NCBI GenBank assembly: GCA_046297695.1
Contig: JBKBHF010000011.1
Span: 1-64,000, forward strand
Length of the DNA: 64,000 nucleotides
DNA from: Permianibacter sp046297695
GTDB lineage: Bacteria > Pseudomonadota > Gammaproteobacteria > Enterobacterales > Permianibacteraceae
Direction: 5' to 3'
Position numbers and translations under genes: made by a program. The notes beneath the pieces are model-generated. The model was given only the letters and a program-made list of their open reading frames with translations, did not search any database and was not told the DNA's origin. Below, one piece after another: positions 8,116 through 16,565 of this stretch (position 1 is its first letter; each line of letters starts with the position of its first letter).

Positions 8116-9678
8116 TCAGTTCTTTGCCGCGCCGAACAAATCGGCGTACTCGGTCGACAGCGCCTTGCGATCGATCTTGCCGTTTGGGTTACGCGGCAGG
8201 TTGTCACGAATGATCAGTTTCTGCGGCTGCATGAAGTTCGGCAATTCGGCTTTGAGCGTCGCCAGCAGGTTCGCTTCGTTGTAATCGCTGGTGGTTTTCA
8301 GCACCAGCACAACAGCCTGGCCTAGCGTGTCGTGCGGAATGCCGAGCGCAGCAACTTCGGCAATGCCTTTCTGGCGGTAGACGACATCTTCCAGCTCGCT
8401 GGGCGAAATGCGGTTGCCGCTGCATTTGATCATGTCGTCCTTGCGGCCGATGAAATACAGGAAGCCGTCGGCATCTTTCTTGACGGTGTCGCCGGAGAAC
8501 ACGGCGATTTCCGGCAGCATCAGGCCGTTGACTCGCTTCGGCAGGATCTTGAACCGCTCCGCCGTTTTGTCCGGCGAGTTCCAGTAACCGAGCGAGACCA
8601 GCGCACCGCGGTGCACCAGTTCGCCCGGCTCGTCCGGGCCGCATTCGCTGCCGTCTTCACGCAGCACGACGATTTCGGCATTCGGAATGGCCTTGCCCAT
8701 CGAGCCTGGCCGCTTGTCGACTTCGCTCGGCGGCAGGAAAGTCGAGCGGAACGCTTCGGTCAAACCGTACATCAGGAACGGCGTGGTTTTCGGCAGCTGT
8801 GCGCGCAGACCTTGCAGCGTCGCGAACGGCATGTGGCCGCCGCTGTTGGTGAAATAGCGCAGCGTGTCTTTCGCTGCCTGCGGCCACTCCAGTTGCGCCA
8901 GTTGCACCCACAATGGCGGCACGGCGGCGAGGCCGGTGATGCGGTGTTTGACGCAGGCTTTGATCACGTCGTTCGGCAGCAGGTAATCCATCAACGCGAC
9001 CGAGGCACCGACCGAGAAGGCGGTGGTCAGTTGCGACAGGCCGTAATCGAATGACAGCGGCAATACCGCGAGCAGGCGATCGTCCGGGGTATTTTCCAGA
9101 TACTCGGCGACGCTGTGGGCGCCGGCGACCATATTGCGATGCGACAGCACGACGCCTTTCGGATTGCCAGTCGAACCGGAGGTGTAGAGGATCGACACGA
9201 CATCAGCATCGATGCGGCGATGCGGTTGGCTGCCGTTGGCGCTGGCCAGGAATTGTGTCCAGCTGACGGTGCCGTCGACTTCACCGTCTACGAGCACGGT
9301 TTCGTTCAAATCAGGGCAGTCACGCAGCACATCTTTGAGCTGCTCGTAACGGCCCTTGGCGGTGATCAGGGTGCGGACATTGCAGTCGCGCAGAATGTAG
9401 GCGACCTGCTGCGGTTTCAGCAGCGGGTTGACCGGCACGAACACGCCGCCGGCGGCGGCGGTGCCGAAAATCGCAATCGCGGTTTCGAATTGCTTGGGCA
9501 GGAAGAACGCGATGCGCTCGCCGGCTTTCAGGCCACGGGCGACGGCGGCATCGGCGAACTGCGTGATCGCATCGGCCAGCTGGCGATAGGTCAGGGTGTC
9601 ATCGCGGAAATGGAGCGCCGGGCGTTCCGGAAAACGCTCGGCCGAGCCGAGCAGCAATGCGTGCAGCAGTTCCTTCAT
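8116..9678 (-). CDS. Acyl-CoA ligase (AMP-forming), exosortase A system-associated type
   Basis: ANL-superfamily adenylating enzyme of about 520 residues that activates an acid as acyl-AMP. The P-loop signature is SILYTSGSTGNPKG, with downstream motifs MYGLTEAFRS and the hinge/C-domain core FSGDTVKKDADGF and FIGRKDDMIKCSG; the C-terminal catalytic Lys is in RNPNGKIDRK. ATG 9678 is used because the family start (KELLHALLLGSAERFPERP) begins there. First gene of a two-gene leftward operon with the decarboxylase. Assignment to the exosortase-associated subfamily rests on the partner gene and resemblance. Confidence 0.8.
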   Translation of the reverse strand: MKELLHALLLGSAERFPERPALHFRDDTLTYRQLADAITQFADAAVARGLKAGERIAFFLPKQFETAIAIFGTAAAGGVFVPVNPLLKPQQVAYILRDCNVRTLITAKGRYEQLKDVLRDCPDLNETVLVDGEVDGTVSWTQFLASANGSQPHRRIDADVVSILYTSGSTGNPKGVVLSHRNMVAGAHSVAEYLENTPDDRLLAVLPLSFDYGLSQLTTAFSVGASVALMDYLLPNDVIKACVKHRITGLAAVPPLWVQLAQLEWPQAAKDTLRYFTNSGGHMPFATLQGLRAQLPKTTPFLMYGLTEAFRSTFLPPSEVDKRPGSMGKAIPNAEIVVLREDGSECGPDEPGELVHRGALVSLGYWNSPDKTAERFKILPKRVNGLMLPEIAVFSGDTVKKDADGFLYFIGRKDDMIKCSGNRISPSELEDVVYRQKGIAEVAALGIPHDTLGQAVVLVLKTTSDYNEANLLATLKAELPNFMQPQKLIIRDNLPRNPNGKIDRKALSTEYADLFGAAKN

Positions 9679-9842
9679 GGTGAAGCATCGTCCTTGTCGT
9701 GTCCGCGCGCTACGACAGCGCGGGTTCGCGTTGCTTTGTTTCAGAAACAACGACCGGCGGGGGGCCGGCCAACGGTCCGGCATGACAGCCGCGAAACCGG
9801 GTCGCTATTCTACAGGCTTCCGCCGCTGCGCGAAGACCTCCG

Positions 9843-10988
9843 ATGCCCGCCGACCCGGCCCCGTCGCCGCCTCCCGCCAGTCGGCATGTCGATGCCGCCC
9901 CCGCCCGCCCCGGACTGGGCCGGCTGCTGGCCGCCCTGGCACTGCTGATCGCTTACGTCTCGCTGTACCCATTCCGGTTCCGACCGGAAATCGCCATGGT
10001 CGAACCACCGTTCTCGGCCATGGACATGGTCGCCAACATCCTGCTGTTCCTGCCGTTTGGCCTGCTGGCCCGCTGGCTGGCGGCCGAAGGCCACGACGAC
10101 AGGCCCACCGCCCGCAACCGGCTGGCGCTGTGGCTGCTGACCGGGGCGGCACTGGCCGCAACATTGCAATGGCTGCAATTGTTCGTCCCCGGCCGGTTGG
10201 CCTCGCTGATGGACGTCGGCATGAACTGGATCGGGCTCGGTCTTGGCGCCGCCATCGCCCCGTGGTGGTCGCCGAGCCGCTGGCAGGGCGCCAGCCGACT
10301 CTGGCTCGGCAGTCGGTTTGGTCTGTTGCTGCTGTGCTGGCTGGCGATGCAGCTGAGTCCGTTTCTGCCGACCGATTTCGATCGGGCCTGGACCCGGCAA
10401 AGCCATCTCTTCACCGGGCTGCGCTGGCAAACGCTGATCTGGCTTGGTCAGGTGCTCGGCTGGCTGCTGCTTTTGGTGCTGGCCAAGCAGCGTCTGCGCC
10501 GCTGGCACTGGGGTTTGCTGATGGTGAGCGCACTTGGCCTGCAACCCTGGCTGCAGGGCAATGTCCTGCGCGCCGAAGAATTGCTGGCGCCACCGCTTGC
10601 GCTGCTGTTGTACGGCCTTGGTCTGCGTCGCGTCGACTGGCTGCTGGGGCTGCTGATTGCGCTGTTGCTGGTACGCGGTTTGATGCCGTGGCCGGGTCAG
10701 GCCGCCGGCTATTTTCATTGGCTGCCGTTCGGCGCCGTGGTCACCGCGCCGTTTCCGCAGGCGCTGGCGACGCTGGCCGAGAAGGCGTTCTGGTATGGCT
10801 GCCTGTATGAACTCGGCTGTCGGCTTGGCTGGTCGCCGCGCCGCTGGCTATGGCTTGCGGTGATCGGGCTGCTGTTGCTCGAACTGGCGCAGCTGACATT
10901 GCCGCGGCACCGCGCCGAACTGACCGACCCCTTGCTGCTAGTGCTGATGGCAGCGCTGCTACGCCGACTGCCGGCTCAGTTGCCCTAA
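9843..10988 (+). CDS. VanZ-like family membrane protein
   Basis: Polytopic membrane protein of 381 residues. After a Pro/Ala-rich cytoplasmic tail the first segment ends in YVSLYPFRFRPE, and the typical VanZ core follows (DMVANILLFLPFGLLARW). A second VanZ-like motif (LAEKAFWYGCLYELG) is in the C-terminal half, so it may contain two VanZ-like units. It is divergent from the ligase operon, and its stop overlaps the stop of the kinase gene by 4 bases. VanZ-type proteins sit in polysaccharide clusters, but their role is not established. Confidence 0.75.
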   Translation: MPADPAPSPPPASRHVDAAPARPGLGRLLAALALLIAYVSLYPFRFRPEIAMVEPPFSAMDMVANILLFLPFGLLARWLAAEGHDDRPTARNRLALWLLTGAALAATLQWLQLFVPGRLASLMDVGMNWIGLGLGAAIAPWWSPSRWQGASRLWLGSRFGLLLLCWLAMQLSPFLPTDFDRAWTRQSHLFTGLRWQTLIWLGQVLGWLLLLVLAKQRLRRWHWGLLMVSALGLQPWLQGNVLRAEELLAPPLALLLYGLGLRRVDWLLGLLIALLLVRGLMPWPGQAAGYFHWLPFGAVVTAPFPQALATLAEKAFWYGCLYELGCRLGWSPRRWLWLAVIGLLLLELAQLTLPRHRAELTDPLLLVLMAALLRRLPAQLP

Positions 10989-12436
10989 AGCAAACCGCGG
11001 GCGCGCAGTGCCTCGGCCATTGCCTCGGCGCGATCCGGCTGGTCGGTAAAATTGCGCAGCAAGCGTGTCATGTCGGCGTGGCAGCGTTTGTGCAGCTGCG
11101 CAGTCGAGGTCACTTGCCGCATCGCGTCCAGATCGAACAAAACCGGTTTGCCGTCACGGATCAAAATATTGCTGGCTTTGGTGTCGCCATGGACCAGTTG
11201 CAACGCCCGCAGCTCGGCAAACAGATCGGCAACGCGGTCGATCACGTCCTGCTGCGCCGCCGTCAGCGGCGATTCACCGGCCAGAAATTGTTGCAAGGAA
11301 ACACCGTCGACCGCCGCGCTGACATAGAACGCTTCGGCATTGAACGGCCCGTTCTTGCGAACACTGCACGCCACCGGCAGCGGCGTATCGATCTCGAACA
11401 ACCGCAGCGCGTGGGCAAACTTGAACGAACGCTCGGCGCGACTGGTTTGCAGCGCGCGTTTGCAGGCATGCCAACGCGATTTCAGGTTGTAGCGCTTGAT
11501 CACCACCGGCCCTTGCTGCCAGTCACAGCGCACCACGGTCGCCGAGTTGCCGTCTTTCAGACGTTGCGTGGCGCTGTCGACCACCTGATCCGGCTGTTCG
11601 CAGAACGCGGTCAACGCCGGCTCCTGCCAGCTGCGTTGCCAGCTCAGCTGGTGTTGACCGATACGCGCGGTTTGCAGCCAGGTAGTGCTGCGGCCGGCTT
11701 TTTCCAGCATCGATTCCAGACGCTGGCGGCGGTGCTGCTGCACCGCCGGCAACAACGCCTGCCAACTCAGCACGGTGTCGCCAAAACGCTGGCGCTGGTA
11801 GTGGCCAAAGGCCTGCGCCAACAGCCGGTCCCAGCGCGGCGGCAGCTGCGCGCAGAACAAGGCGAAATTGTCGAAACCGAGGGCACGCGGCAACGGACCG
11901 TCCTGCCGGCGCACTTCATCGCCATCGATGCAGACGATGCGATCGTCGTGCCAGAGAAAATTGCCCAGGTGCAAATCGGCTTGCCAGACACCGCCGAGAT
12001 GTTGCCGGGCCAGCACATCGGCCAGCGCATCCAGCAACTGTTGCCGCTCGCCGTCGTTGCTGAGCAGCGGCCAGCGCGCCAGCACGCTCTGCGCGCCCGG
12101 CAGCCATTTCAACAACAACACTGTCACGGCGCTGTCGCTGGCGGCGCCGGTGTACAGAATCGGCGGCGTTTCGCAGCCACTGTCGGCCAGCGCCAGCAAA
12201 CCGTCCAATTCCCGCTTGCACAGGGCACGATGCCGGCTGCGCTTGAAGAACAGCTTGGCGATGACCTCGTCGCTGCCGTAATGGCCGTAAAACGCCGCCC
12301 GCTTTCCGGGCAGCAAGCGCAACAGCCGGTCGCAGGCCAGCGGACCGGAACGGTCTTTCAACGGCAAGGCAAAGCTCTGGGTCTGACCGGGGATCAGTCG
12401 ACGCAGATGGTTGGCAACGGGATGGCGCGCCTTCAT
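10985..12436 (-). CDS. Tandem Kdo/WaaP-like lipopolysaccharide kinase fusion
   Basis: One 483-residue protein with two protein-kinase-like units. The first has Lys61 in VIAKLFF, the catalytic loop QADLHLGNF (Asp154, Asn159) and the metal motif CIDGDEV (Asp171). The second has Lys314 in VVIKRYN, VHGDTKASN (Asp418, Asn423) and FDLDAM (Asp435). This resembles the Kdo-kinase/WaaP/InaA group that phosphorylates LPS core sugars or lipid A. Both units keep their catalytic Asp. Start at ATG 12436, without a strong RBS. The acceptor is unknown. Confidence 0.78.
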   Translation of the reverse strand: MKARHPVANHLRRLIPGQTQSFALPLKDRSGPLACDRLLRLLPGKRAAFYGHYGSDEVIAKLFFKRSRHRALCKRELDGLLALADSGCETPPILYTGAASDSAVTVLLLKWLPGAQSVLARWPLLSNDGERQQLLDALADVLARQHLGGVWQADLHLGNFLWHDDRIVCIDGDEVRRQDGPLPRALGFDNFALFCAQLPPRWDRLLAQAFGHYQRQRFGDTVLSWQALLPAVQQHRRQRLESMLEKAGRSTTWLQTARIGQHQLSWQRSWQEPALTAFCEQPDQVVDSATQRLKDGNSATVVRCDWQQGPVVIKRYNLKSRWHACKRALQTSRAERSFKFAHALRLFEIDTPLPVACSVRKNGPFNAEAFYVSAAVDGVSLQQFLAGESPLTAAQQDVIDRVADLFAELRALQLVHGDTKASNILIRDGKPVLFDLDAMRQVTSTAQLHKRCHADMTRLLRNFTDQPDRAEAMAEALRARGLL

Positions 12437-12565
12437 GGCGGATGCGGACTGTGACGGGCTCGGCAAAAAGGTGCGCCAGCCTAGCGGCAGTCGACCGGAA
12501 GCTCAAGCGAAAGCCACACGCCGAAAGCATGCAGCACGGCAGCGCCAATCCGGCCCTCGGGGCAA

Positions 12566-12601
12566 GAAAAACGCCGTGGCCCGAAGCGGGAACCACGGCG
12601 T
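12566..12601 (-). terminator. Intrinsic terminator after fimL
   Basis: Nine-bp stem (12571-12579 with 12593-12601), followed on the minus strand by TTTTTC. It is 41 bases downstream of the fimL stop. Confidence 0.8.
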
Positions 12602-12641
12602 GACGGGAGCCAAGTCACACCGGCCGGTAGCCGGTACCGGA

Positions 12642-14315
12642 TCAGGCCACCTGGCGGGCCTTGCGCAGCGCGATGGCCGTGCTGTCGGCCAGAGTCAGCA
12701 CCCGGGTCGGCAGCGGCTGCTGGCCGAGCAGGCATTCGATGCCGTAATCGACCGCCATCAGCAGATCGGCCATCAGGGTCAGGACCGAAGCCGACATGCT
12801 GCGCAGGGTGGTCGGGGCCAGTGCCAACTCGACCATTTGCGATACTTCCTGCAGCGGTTCGGCCAGGCGTTCCAGATCGAGGAAAGTCAGGGCATGGCAG
12901 ACGCGCTGCAGCGTCGCCGGCACTTGCTTCAAGTGATTGCGCTGGCCGTTGGCGGCGATGTAGGCGTCAAAGGCACCGGTCACTTCGCCGAGGTAATGAC
13001 GGATATCGGTCAGCGCGCCGACCCGGCTTTCATCGGCCTCCACCGCATGCGGTTCGGTGGCGTCGAGCTCGCTGTGCACGCGCGAACCGGACAGACGGGT
13101 GTCGAGGCCAAGCTTGGCTTTGGCCAGCGCATTCAGCAGCTGCTGAACGGCACTGTGGCAGGCCACGATCATCTTGTTGCTGTGCGCACCGAAAGCATCG
13201 GCGGCATCCACCAGCAGGGAGGCTAGACTGTTCTGTTCGGCCAGCAGCAGGGTCTGGCCCATGCGTCGGACGGTATCGGTCAGCGCCGGCACATTGATCT
13301 CGGCCCCCGGGCTTGCCACCAGCAAATGATTCTGCTCGGTCAGCAGGCTGTTCAGTTCATCACGCACCTGCTCGAGCACCAGACGGTAGGTGCTTTCGGC
13401 CGGCGCGCCGAGCGCCAGCTGTGCCTCGGCGACATCGAACTGACTGACCGGGCGCAATTGCACGGCGTAAGCCGTCGCCATCGCTTCGAAGCCGGCCGGC
13501 CGCTGCTTGCCCAGACTCAGGTGGTAGAAAAGTTCCCGCCAGAGCACTTCCGGCGGCTGCGAGCGCAAGCCCTTGGCGGCCGCTTTAAGGTGTTCGGACA
13601 GATAACGTTCGAGGAAGCCCAGCACCCGCTTGCGGGCCGGGATCAGCGCCAGTTCGCCGGACAAGGCGGTCACGTACTGGCGGGTCAGCAGCCACAGCTC
13701 TTTGTGGCGGGCATCCGGGGCGGCGGCAGCCAGACTCTGGGCGGCACGCTCGATGAGGCGCAGACCCGAGGCCGGTTGCGGCTGGGTCAGCACATGGACA
13801 ACGCCGAGCTGAAACAGCATCTGCTGGCGACGGCCGACCATGTTCAGTTCATCAAACCCCTTGCTGGCGAGCGCCTGCACTGGTGGCACCCGGACGGCAA
13901 AGAAAGCGCTGTCCGGCAGCGGCGCCAGCTTGCGGGCCTGGCGCAGACCATTGATGGCCGGCAGGACCAGCTCCGGCAAGTCGCAGCGCTTGCCGGCAAT
14001 GTAATCAACATAACGGCCGAGCAGCGCACAGCCAAAGCTGAGCCGCTCCAACAGCGCCACCGCCGCCGGGTCCGGCTCGAAGGACAGTTCCTGGACGGCT
14101 TCCAGCGCCTCCTGGGCAAAGCGGCGCGCGGCGGGCAGCTCCAGCAGTTCGAAGGTGCCGCGCAGGGCCAACAAGGCCTGAATCACCTCATCAAGGCCAT
14201 CGCGCTGCTGCCAGTTGCTGGCGAACTGATCGAGACCGTCACCCGCCTTATTGAGCAGATCGAGCACGTCAGCGCGCACGAGTTGCAGGGCTGCCGTACT
14301 GGAATTGACTTGCAT
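12642..14315 (-). CDS. fimL: FimL-like twitching motility / ChpA-N-terminal homologue
   Basis: All-helical cytoplasmic protein of 557 residues resembling FimL, a relative of the N-terminal region of the chemotaxis kinase ChpA that lacks the phosphorylatable Hpt histidine and links the Chp system to cAMP and type IV pilus function in Pseudomonas. The N-terminal block (NKAGDGLDQFASNWQQRDGLDEVIQALLALRGTFELLEL split across two helices) and the C-terminal block (LERLAEPLQEVSQMVELAL) have the Hpt-like helical pattern. ATG 14315 has GGGAAG upstream; the in-frame GTG at 14330 lies within that RBS. Confidence 0.75.
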   Translation of the reverse strand: MQVNSSTAALQLVRADVLDLLNKAGDGLDQFASNWQQRDGLDEVIQALLALRGTFELLELPAARRFAQEALEAVQELSFEPDPAAVALLERLSFGCALLGRYVDYIAGKRCDLPELVLPAINGLRQARKLAPLPDSAFFAVRVPPVQALASKGFDELNMVGRRQQMLFQLGVVHVLTQPQPASGLRLIERAAQSLAAAAPDARHKELWLLTRQYVTALSGELALIPARKRVLGFLERYLSEHLKAAAKGLRSQPPEVLWRELFYHLSLGKQRPAGFEAMATAYAVQLRPVSQFDVAEAQLALGAPAESTYRLVLEQVRDELNSLLTEQNHLLVASPGAEINVPALTDTVRRMGQTLLLAEQNSLASLLVDAADAFGAHSNKMIVACHSAVQQLLNALAKAKLGLDTRLSGSRVHSELDATEPHAVEADESRVGALTDIRHYLGEVTGAFDAYIAANGQRNHLKQVPATLQRVCHALTFLDLERLAEPLQEVSQMVELALAPTTLRSMSASVLTLMADLLMAVDYGIECLLGQQPLPTRVLTLADSTAIALRKARQVA

Positions 14316-14335
14316 GACCGAACTTCCCACCGATG

Positions 14336-14360
14336 AAAAGCGGCCGTCCGGCCGCTAAAA
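14336..14360 (-). terminator. Perfect GC hairpin with T tract just before the fimL RBS
   Basis: AGCGGCCG (14339-14346), a 2-base loop and CGGCCGCT (14349-14356), followed on the minus strand by TTTTC and then the fimL ribosome-binding site. It could end transcription from the GFA gene or attenuate fimL. Confidence 0.55.
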
Positions 14361-14522
14361 ACACTGCTGAATTGCCCTGCGCTCACTGCTCCGGAGGGGG
14401 TTTACGGGCATCTTGCCCACCCTGTGACTTATTACCGTTATGCTCCGGGGGGATAAAAATTAACCAGCCAAGGCCGGCTTGTAAACAGATCGGTAAAAGA
14501 AATTTCCGCGACGAGCGTGCGC

Positions 14523-15002
14523 TTATCCGGTCAAACCGGCCATCCAGGCCATCCCGACCGCGGCCAGTGGAGGTTGCAGGCCGCCGGCAAACCGCACCCC
14601 CTTGACCCAGCGCTGCCGGCGCAGCTGCAGGCGCTCGGCGTCGGTCATCGGGTCCGGCCGGAATGGCAAGAAGTCCTGCGGCAGCGGCGGCAATACGGCG
14701 GCCTGGGCGTTCATGATGCCGAACCAGTCATCACCAAAATGACCGATGGTCGCCAGCACCACGCCACAGTGCCGGCACAGAAGGTAATGCGGATGCAGCG
14801 CGCCGGTGCTGTACCAGCCCGCTTCTTCCGGCATTTCGGCGCCGAGCGTCAACGCTTCGGCCGGATTGCCGAGCCAACTGCAGGCGTGCAAGCGACAGTA
14901 ACTGCAGGCGCAACCGTAAAGCGTCAGGTGGGTAACGTGGTCCGGGACTGTCAGGCTACAGCTCAAATTCCCGCAGTGGCACTGCCCTTTGATTATCGGC
15001 AT
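14523..15002 (-). CDS. GFA family (glutathione-dependent formaldehyde-activating / CENP-V-like) protein
   Basis: Small zinc protein of about 159 residues. The family cysteines are visible as GQCHCGNLSC, CACSYCRLHACSW and CRHCGVVL, which bind two zinc ions. Original members activate formaldehyde by forming S-hydroxymethylglutathione, though most members have unknown substrates. ATG 15002 (MPIIKGQCHC) is preferred to the earlier ATG at 15014. The C-terminus has a hydrophobic, Ala/Gly-rich tail. Divergent from rpe. Confidence 0.82.
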   Translation of the reverse strand: MPIIKGQCHCGNLSCSLTVPDHVTHLTLYGCACSYCRLHACSWLGNPAEALTLGAEMPEEAGWYSTGALHPHYLLCRHCGVVLATIGHFGDDWFGIMNAQAAVLPPLPQDFLPFRPDPMTDAERLQLRRQRWVKGVRFAGGLQPPLAAVGMAWMAGLTG

Positions 15003-15145
15003 TCCCTTTCTCACTCAACGGCGGCGAGCGTCATGATCGCCAGTGCGCGCTCACTTTACGAAGCCGTTCCGGTTCCGGCAACGGCTGGCGGGTCGCCCCT
15101 CCCCTCCGTAGAATATCGGCCCCGCTTCCCCGACCTGGCGCGACC

Positions 15146-15823
15146 ATGGCCTCTGTTCCTCACGTGATTGCCCCTTCCCTGCTGTCGGCCGATTTCGCTC
15201 GGCTTGGTGATGACGCCAATGCCGTGCTCGCCGCCGGTGCCGACTGGCTGCACTTCGATGTCATGGACAATCACTATGTGCCGAACCTGACCATCGGGCC
15301 GCTGGTCTGTAGCGCGCTGCGCAAGCACGGCATCACCGCACCGATCGATGTCCATCTGATGGTCAAGCCGGTCGATCGGATCATTCCCGATTTCGCCAAA
15401 GCGGGCGCCACGTTGATCAGCTTTCATCCGGAAGCGAGCGAGCACATCGATCGCAGCATTCAGCTGATCAAGGACAACGGTTGCCAGGCGGGTTTGGTCT
15501 TCAACCCGGCAACGCCGCTGCACTATCTCGACTGGGTGCTCGACAAGCTGGATCTGGTGCTGATCATGTCGGTCAACCCGGGCTTCGGTGGCCAGTCGTT
15601 CATTCCGACCGCGCTCGACAAACTGCGCGCCGTGCGCGAGCGGATCGATCGCTGTGGCAAGCCGATCCGCTTGCAGGTCGACGGTGGCGTCAAGATCGAC
15701 AATATCGGCCAAATCGCGGCCGCCGGTGCCGACACCTTTGTCGCCGGTTCGGCGGTGTTTGGCCAGCCTGATTACCGCGCCGTGATCGACGCCATGCGTC
15801 GTGAACTGGCGACCGTGAGCTGA
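15146..15823 (+). CDS. rpe: Ribulose-phosphate 3-epimerase
   Basis: TIM-barrel pentose-phosphate enzyme interconverting ribulose-5-phosphate and xylulose-5-phosphate. Conserved blocks are APSLLSADF, LHFDVMDNHYVPNLTIGP, DVHLMV, SVNPGFGGQ and LQVDGGV, giving the metal-binding His/Asp pairs and phosphate loop. 225 residues, normal. gph starts 6 bases downstream, reproducing the rpe-gph pair of many gammaproteobacteria. Confidence 0.97.
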   Translation: MASVPHVIAPSLLSADFARLGDDANAVLAAGADWLHFDVMDNHYVPNLTIGPLVCSALRKHGITAPIDVHLMVKPVDRIIPDFAKAGATLISFHPEASEHIDRSIQLIKDNGCQAGLVFNPATPLHYLDWVLDKLDLVLIMSVNPGFGGQSFIPTALDKLRAVRERIDRCGKPIRLQVDGGVKIDNIGQIAAAGADTFVAGSAVFGQPDYRAVIDAMRRELATVS

Positions 15824-15829
15824 AGCATT

Positions 15830-16522
15830 TTGTCAGCCCGCCGCTGGCACCCGCCGCGCGCCCTGCTGTTCGATCTCGACGGCACGCTGGTGCACAGCCT
15901 GCCGGATCTGGCCGCCGCCGTGGATGCCATGCTGGCGCAATACGGCTTGCCCGCGCTGGGTGACGCCGCCATCGCCAGGATGATCGGCAACGGCTCGCGC
16001 AAGCTGGTCGCACGCGCCTTGCAAGCCTCACGCTGGTGCAATGCGCCGGCGCACTCGGCCGAACTGCTGCAGGAAGCACACGACCGTTTTCTCCAGCACT
16101 ACCAAGCCCACTTGTGCGAACGCTCGCGATTGTTTCCGGGCGTTACCGACACCCTGCCGCTGCTGCGCAGCGAAGGCATCGCGCTGGCCGTCGTCACCAA
16201 CAAGCCGATGGCCTTTGTCCCGCCGCTGCTTGAAAGCCTCGGCATCCGGCACCATTTTGCCGTGCTGATCGGGGGTGACAGCCTGACCGAGAAAAAACCG
16301 TCGCCGCTGCCGCTGCAGCACGCCTGTGCTCAGCTGAATGTCGCGATTGCTGACAGCATCATGGTCGGCGACTCGCGCAATGACATTGACGCAGCGCGCG
16401 CCGCCGGCATGCGCAACATCGCAGTCAGTTTTGGCTACAACCATGGCGAGCCCATCACGGACTGCACGCCGGATGTCATCATCGATCACTTCAGCCAACT
16501 TGCCGGCTGCTGGCGCGACTAA
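15830..16522 (+). CDS. gph: Phosphoglycolate phosphatase
   Basis: HAD-superfamily hydrolase that removes 2-phosphoglycolate formed during DNA repair. Motif I is LLFDLDGTLVHS (nucleophile Asp), motif II AVVTNKP, and motif IV MVGDSRNDIDAARAAG. The start appears to be TTG 15830 with a weak GAAG; no in-frame ATG precedes motif I. About 230 residues. Cotranscribed with rpe. Confidence 0.93.
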   Translation: MSARRWHPPRALLFDLDGTLVHSLPDLAAAVDAMLAQYGLPALGDAAIARMIGNGSRKLVARALQASRWCNAPAHSAELLQEAHDRFLQHYQAHLCERSRLFPGVTDTLPLLRSEGIALAVVTNKPMAFVPPLLESLGIRHHFAVLIGGDSLTEKKPSPLPLQHACAQLNVAIADSIMVGDSRNDIDAARAAGMRNIAVSFGYNHGEPITDCTPDVIIDHFSQLAGCWRD

Positions 16523-16565
16523 AGCGCGCGCCGCGGCCGTTACCGAACGGATAACGGAACCTGTC

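Noticed and set aside
7130..8284. Long plus-strand frame opposite the decarboxylase
   Set aside because: Antisense shadow of a high-GC gene. Its protein is rich in His, Arg and Gln with no domain.
10850..12454. 534-residue plus-strand frame opposite the double kinase
   Set aside because: Antisense shadow; the kinase motifs on the other strand are clear.
14360..14520. Possible c-di-GMP riboswitch upstream of fimL
   Set aside because: Some GC-rich stems exist, but none fits the known conserved core.
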